Source: Rhodospirillaceae bacterium
GTDB lineage: Bacteria > Pseudomonadota > Alphaproteobacteria > Rhodospirillales_A > Casp-alpha2
Direction: 5' to 3'
Assembly: GCA_003488105.1 (NCBI GenBank)
Contig: DNMS01000029.1
Coordinates: 1-7,086, forward strand
DNA length: 7,086 nucleotides
The notes beneath the pieces were generated by a model. The model was not told the origin of the DNA. It saw only the letters and a program-made list of their open reading frames with translations, and did no database searches. A program made the translations under genes and the position numbers. Positions within the stretch are counted from its first letter, which is position 1. Each line of letters starts with the position of its first letter. Below are positions 5,265 to 7,086 of the stretch, piece after piece.

Positions 5265-6816
5265 AGTCGCCGCCGCCCCCATCGATCCACATTCCATCAG
5301 CGAATTTCGCCGCTGGTCTGTCACCCTGTCGGGCCTGTTGGGCGCGGTATCGATGATTTTGTCGGCGACGGTCGTCAATGTCGCGGTGCCGTCCATCATG
5401 GGGGCCTACGGGATCGACCAGACCGTCGCGCAATGGGCATCCACGGTCTTCATCACGACCATGGTGGCAAGCCAGCTCATGAGTGTGTGGGTCGTTGCCC
5501 ATCTGGGCCAGCGCAACGCCTACGCCATGACCCTGGTGCTGTTCACCGCAGGCGGCTTCGTCTGCACCATAGCCCCCAATATGGATACCCTGATCCTCGG
5601 ACGGGTCATGCAGGGGATTTCCGCCGGCGTCGTCCAGCCCCTGGTGCTCTCGACCATCATCGCCGTGTTCCCCATCGAACGGCGAGGGTTCGCCGTCAGC
5701 ATGTATTCGGTCGGCGTGACCCTGGCACCCAGCTTCGGGCCTGTGGTCGGCGGCGCGATTCTGGATGCCCTGACGTGGCGGCATATCTTCATCGTGCCCC
5801 TGCCGCTGGCCTTCATCGCCTTCCTGCTGGGCCTCAGCTTCATGCCCCAGGAACGGAAAAAGGGCCCCAAACCTCCCTTTGACTGGACCGGCCTGGTGCT
5901 GGTCGTCACCGCCTGCTTCAGCGTCATGAGCGGCCTGGCCAACGGCCAGCGCTGGGGTTGGCATTCCAACGAGGTCCTGGCACTGCTGGTCGGCGGCATA
6001 GCGGCCGGGGGCGTCTTTCTGTGGCACCAGATGCACTCGAAAAACCCGATGCTGGATGTTGGCCTGTTCAAGGACCCGTCCTTTGCCTCGGCCATGGTGA
6101 TCGCCTTTCTGTTCGGGGCCGGCAATTTCGCCACCAACTATGCGATCCCCGTATTCACCCAGCAGGTACAGGGCTTCACCGCCACGGCGGCGGGCATGGT
6201 TCTGGTCCCGGCGGGGATATTTCTGTTCCTGATCACACCCGTTGCCGGGCGCTTGAACGACCATGTGTCGCCCCGCTATCCCATCACCGCGGGTGTGCTG
6301 CTCTTCGTCGTCGCCGCCTGGTTCATCGCCAAGTCCGACGTCAATACGGCCTTTTTCGTCATGGTGCTGTTCACCATGCTGTCGCGTCTTGCGATCGGGC
6401 TGGTCATGCCCGCCATGGGGGCGGCGGCAATCCGCGCCGTGCCCGAGCACAAGATCAACGCCGGCGCCGCGACCTACAACTTCGTGCGCCAACTGGGCGG
6501 CGCCTTCGGCACCCTGGTGTTCGTCGTCATCACCGAACAGCGCACGGCGTTTCATGCCGACGCCATGGCGGCAACCCAGACGTCGGGCAACCCACTCAGC
6601 CGGGAATTCATCGAAAAGGTCGGCCGCATGCTCGGCGAAAGCGGCCTGCCGGATGCCCAGCAAACGGCGGGTGCCCTCAACTTCCTGTCCAAGGTCATTC
6701 ACGCCCAGGCGACGACCCTCGGATTCCAGGATGCCTTCATCGTCTCGGCCATCGTCTTCTCGACGGCGTTGGTGCCGGCCTGGATATTGGGGCGCACAAC
6801 CAAAACGGGCACATAA
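5254..6816 (+). CDS. emrB: EmrB-type MFS efflux pump (DHA2, 14 helices)
   Basis: A 520-aa proton-driven drug exporter of the inner membrane, partner of the adaptor just upstream. It starts at TTG 5254 inside the end of emrA (11-nt overlap), with no clear ribosome site, so it is probably translated by coupling; the next usable start, the Met at residue 34, would remove part of helix 1. Motifs: ATVVNVAVPS in helix 1 (39-48), LGRVMQGISAG (115-125, MFS motif B), APSFGPVVGGAI (158-169, antiporter motif C), TWRHIFIVPLP after it, and the typical central linker PFDWTGLVL. A periplasmic loop of about 55 residues (about 430-485) precedes the last helix, as in EmrB relatives, and the protein ends with a short basic tail. 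Fourteen hydrophobic segments can be traced. No frameshift or missing motif is seen. The substrate cannot be told from sequence. Confidence 0.94.
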   Translation: MTSKVAAAPIDPHSISEFRRWSVTLSGLLGAVSMILSATVVNVAVPSIMGAYGIDQTVAQWASTVFITTMVASQLMSVWVVAHLGQRNAYAMTLVLFTAGGFVCTIAPNMDTLILGRVMQGISAGVVQPLVLSTIIAVFPIERRGFAVSMYSVGVTLAPSFGPVVGGAILDALTWRHIFIVPLPLAFIAFLLGLSFMPQERKKGPKPPFDWTGLVLVVTACFSVMSGLANGQRWGWHSNEVLALLVGGIAAGGVFLWHQMHSKNPMLDVGLFKDPSFASAMVIAFLFGAGNFATNYAIPVFTQQVQGFTATAAGMVLVPAGIFLFLITPVAGRLNDHVSPRYPITAGVLLFVVAAWFIAKSDVNTAFFVMVLFTMLSRLAIGLVMPAMGAAAIRAVPEHKINAGAATYNFVRQLGGAFGTLVFVVITEQRTAFHADAMAATQTSGNPLSREFIEKVGRMLGESGLPDAQQTAGALNFLSKVIHAQATTLGFQDAFIVSAIVFSTALVPAWILGRTTKTGT

Positions 6817-6831
6817 ATGCTCCGCTTTCCC

Positions 6832-6860
6832 TTTTCCGGATAAGCTTCCTCGGGTAGTCT
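6832..6860 (+). promoter_or_regulatory. Possible weak dprA promoter
   Basis: TTTTCC (6832-6837) and TAGTCT (6855-6860) are spaced by 17 bp, upstream of dprA in the 75-bp gap after emrB. Both boxes match the consensus poorly. No terminator is visible in this gap, so read-through from emrAB is also possible. Confidence 0.22.
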
Positions 6861-6877
6861 TTTCGCAGACATCCCCT

Positions 6878-6884
6878 GGGAGAG
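6878..6884 (+). promoter_or_regulatory. Ribosome binding site of dprA
   Basis: GGGAGAG, 7 nt before the ATG at 6892. It supports this start and shows that dprA translation does not depend on coupling to emrB, whose stop is 75 nt upstream. Confidence 0.6.
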
Positions 6885-6891
6885 CCCAGAC

Positions 6892-7086
6892 ATGCCGGAC
6901 AGATTGGCCCATCACCGCCAACGGACCCTTCCCGACGATGAACGCATCGCCTGGTTGCGCCTGATCCGTTCGGCCAACGTCGGGCCGGGCACCTTCTTCC
7001 ACCTGCTGGAACGCTTCGGCACGGCGAGCCAAGCATTGGCCGCCCTGCCGGATCTTGCCCGCCGGGGCGGTCGGGCGGGCACCATC
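6892..7086 (+). CDS. dprA: DNA-processing protein DprA (5' part; cut by window end)
   Basis: The first 65 codons of a longer gene. DprA binds incoming single-stranded DNA during natural transformation and loads RecA; many bacteria without known competence also keep it. The visible part has the N-terminal SAM-like region typical of alphaproteobacterial Dpr[30 protein letters not shown], here split as [13 protein letters not shown] and [15 protein letters not shown], then [14 protein letters not shown]. The Rossmann-like core lies outside the window. The ATG at 6892 has GGGAGAG 7 nt upstream. In related genomes the gene usually follows plsY directly; here emrB precedes it by 75 bp on the same strand. 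The call rests on this N-terminal pattern plus the usual neighbourhood. Confidence 0.88.
   Translation, partial: MPDRLAHHRQRTLPDDERIAWLRLIRSANVGPGTFFHLLERFGTASQALAALPDLARRGGRAGTI

Noticed and set aside
4575..5399. A 274-codon minus-strand frame, Asp/Val/Gly-rich, opposite emrA
   Set aside because: Antisense shadow of the charged helical hairpin of EmrA; no motif.
5242..7032. A 596-codon open frame on the minus strand opposite emrB
   Set aside because: It is rich in Gly, His, Asp, Gln and Arg with no domain signature and no hydrophobic core, which is typical of the antisense of a GC-rich membrane-protein gene. emrB on the other strand has full family motifs.
138..7041. 14-bp exact repeat GCCAAGCATTGGCC at 138-151 and 7028-7041, near both ends of the window
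   Set aside because: I considered it as a possible recombination or attachment repeat, but both copies lie inside conserved genes (pyrC and dprA) and encode the same tetrapeptide QALA with the same codons, and neither lies at the edge of the insert. Chance plus codon bias is enough.
1..7086. tRNA, rRNA, CRISPR array, riboswitch or transposon
   Set aside because: No cloverleaf-like segment, regularly spaced repeats, transposase, integrase or long terminal inverted repeats were seen by eye.

Overview
The window looks like part of a high-GC alphaproteobacterial chromosome, probably Rhodospirillales-like. The evidence is dense, GC-rich third codon positions in every gene, the protein styles, and the two ends of the window. 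These carry the 3' part of a dihydroorotase gene (pyrC), then plsY, and the 5' end of dprA. In many alphaproteobacteria (Sinorhizobium and Caulobacter, from memory) the order is pyrB-pyrC-plsY-dprA-topA.

Layout: (1) 1-1568, plus strand: pyrC (5' end outside the window) followed after 4 nt by plsY. These are housekeeping genes for pyrimidine synthesis and phospholipid synthesis. (2) 1574-1918, minus strand: a small single-pass membrane protein of 114 aa, tail to tail with plsY with only 5 nt between the stops. (3) 1919-2205: a non-coding stretch whose core, 2031-2196, is about 91% A+T, an abrupt compositional break. (4) 2206-3879, minus strand: an orphan membrane histidine kinase with a CHASE-type sensor domain. 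(5) 3880-4103: a divergent promoter region with a perfect 12-bp palindrome, a separate 7-bp inverted repeat and short repeated motifs. (6) 4104-6816, plus strand: emrA and emrB, overlapping by 11 nt, encoding the membrane-fusion protein and 14-helix MFS pump of an EmrAB-type efflux system. (7) 6892-7086, plus strand: the start of dprA, cut by the window edge.

The block at 1574-6816 therefore sits between plsY and dprA, which are usually adjacent in this group. It reads as an acquired or relocated envelope/efflux module: a sensor kinase head to head with a drug-type exporter, plus a small membrane protein. The kinase may respond to the same stress or compound that the pump exports, but no response regulator or outer-membrane channel gene lies in the window, so that link is inference. 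No RNA gene, CRISPR array, transposase or integrase is visible. I see no clearly new class of system. The points most worth a second look are the AT-rich island, the interrupted plsY-dprA junction, the operator-like palindrome on the emrA promoter, and the dihydroorotase that lacks one expected metal-ligand histidine.
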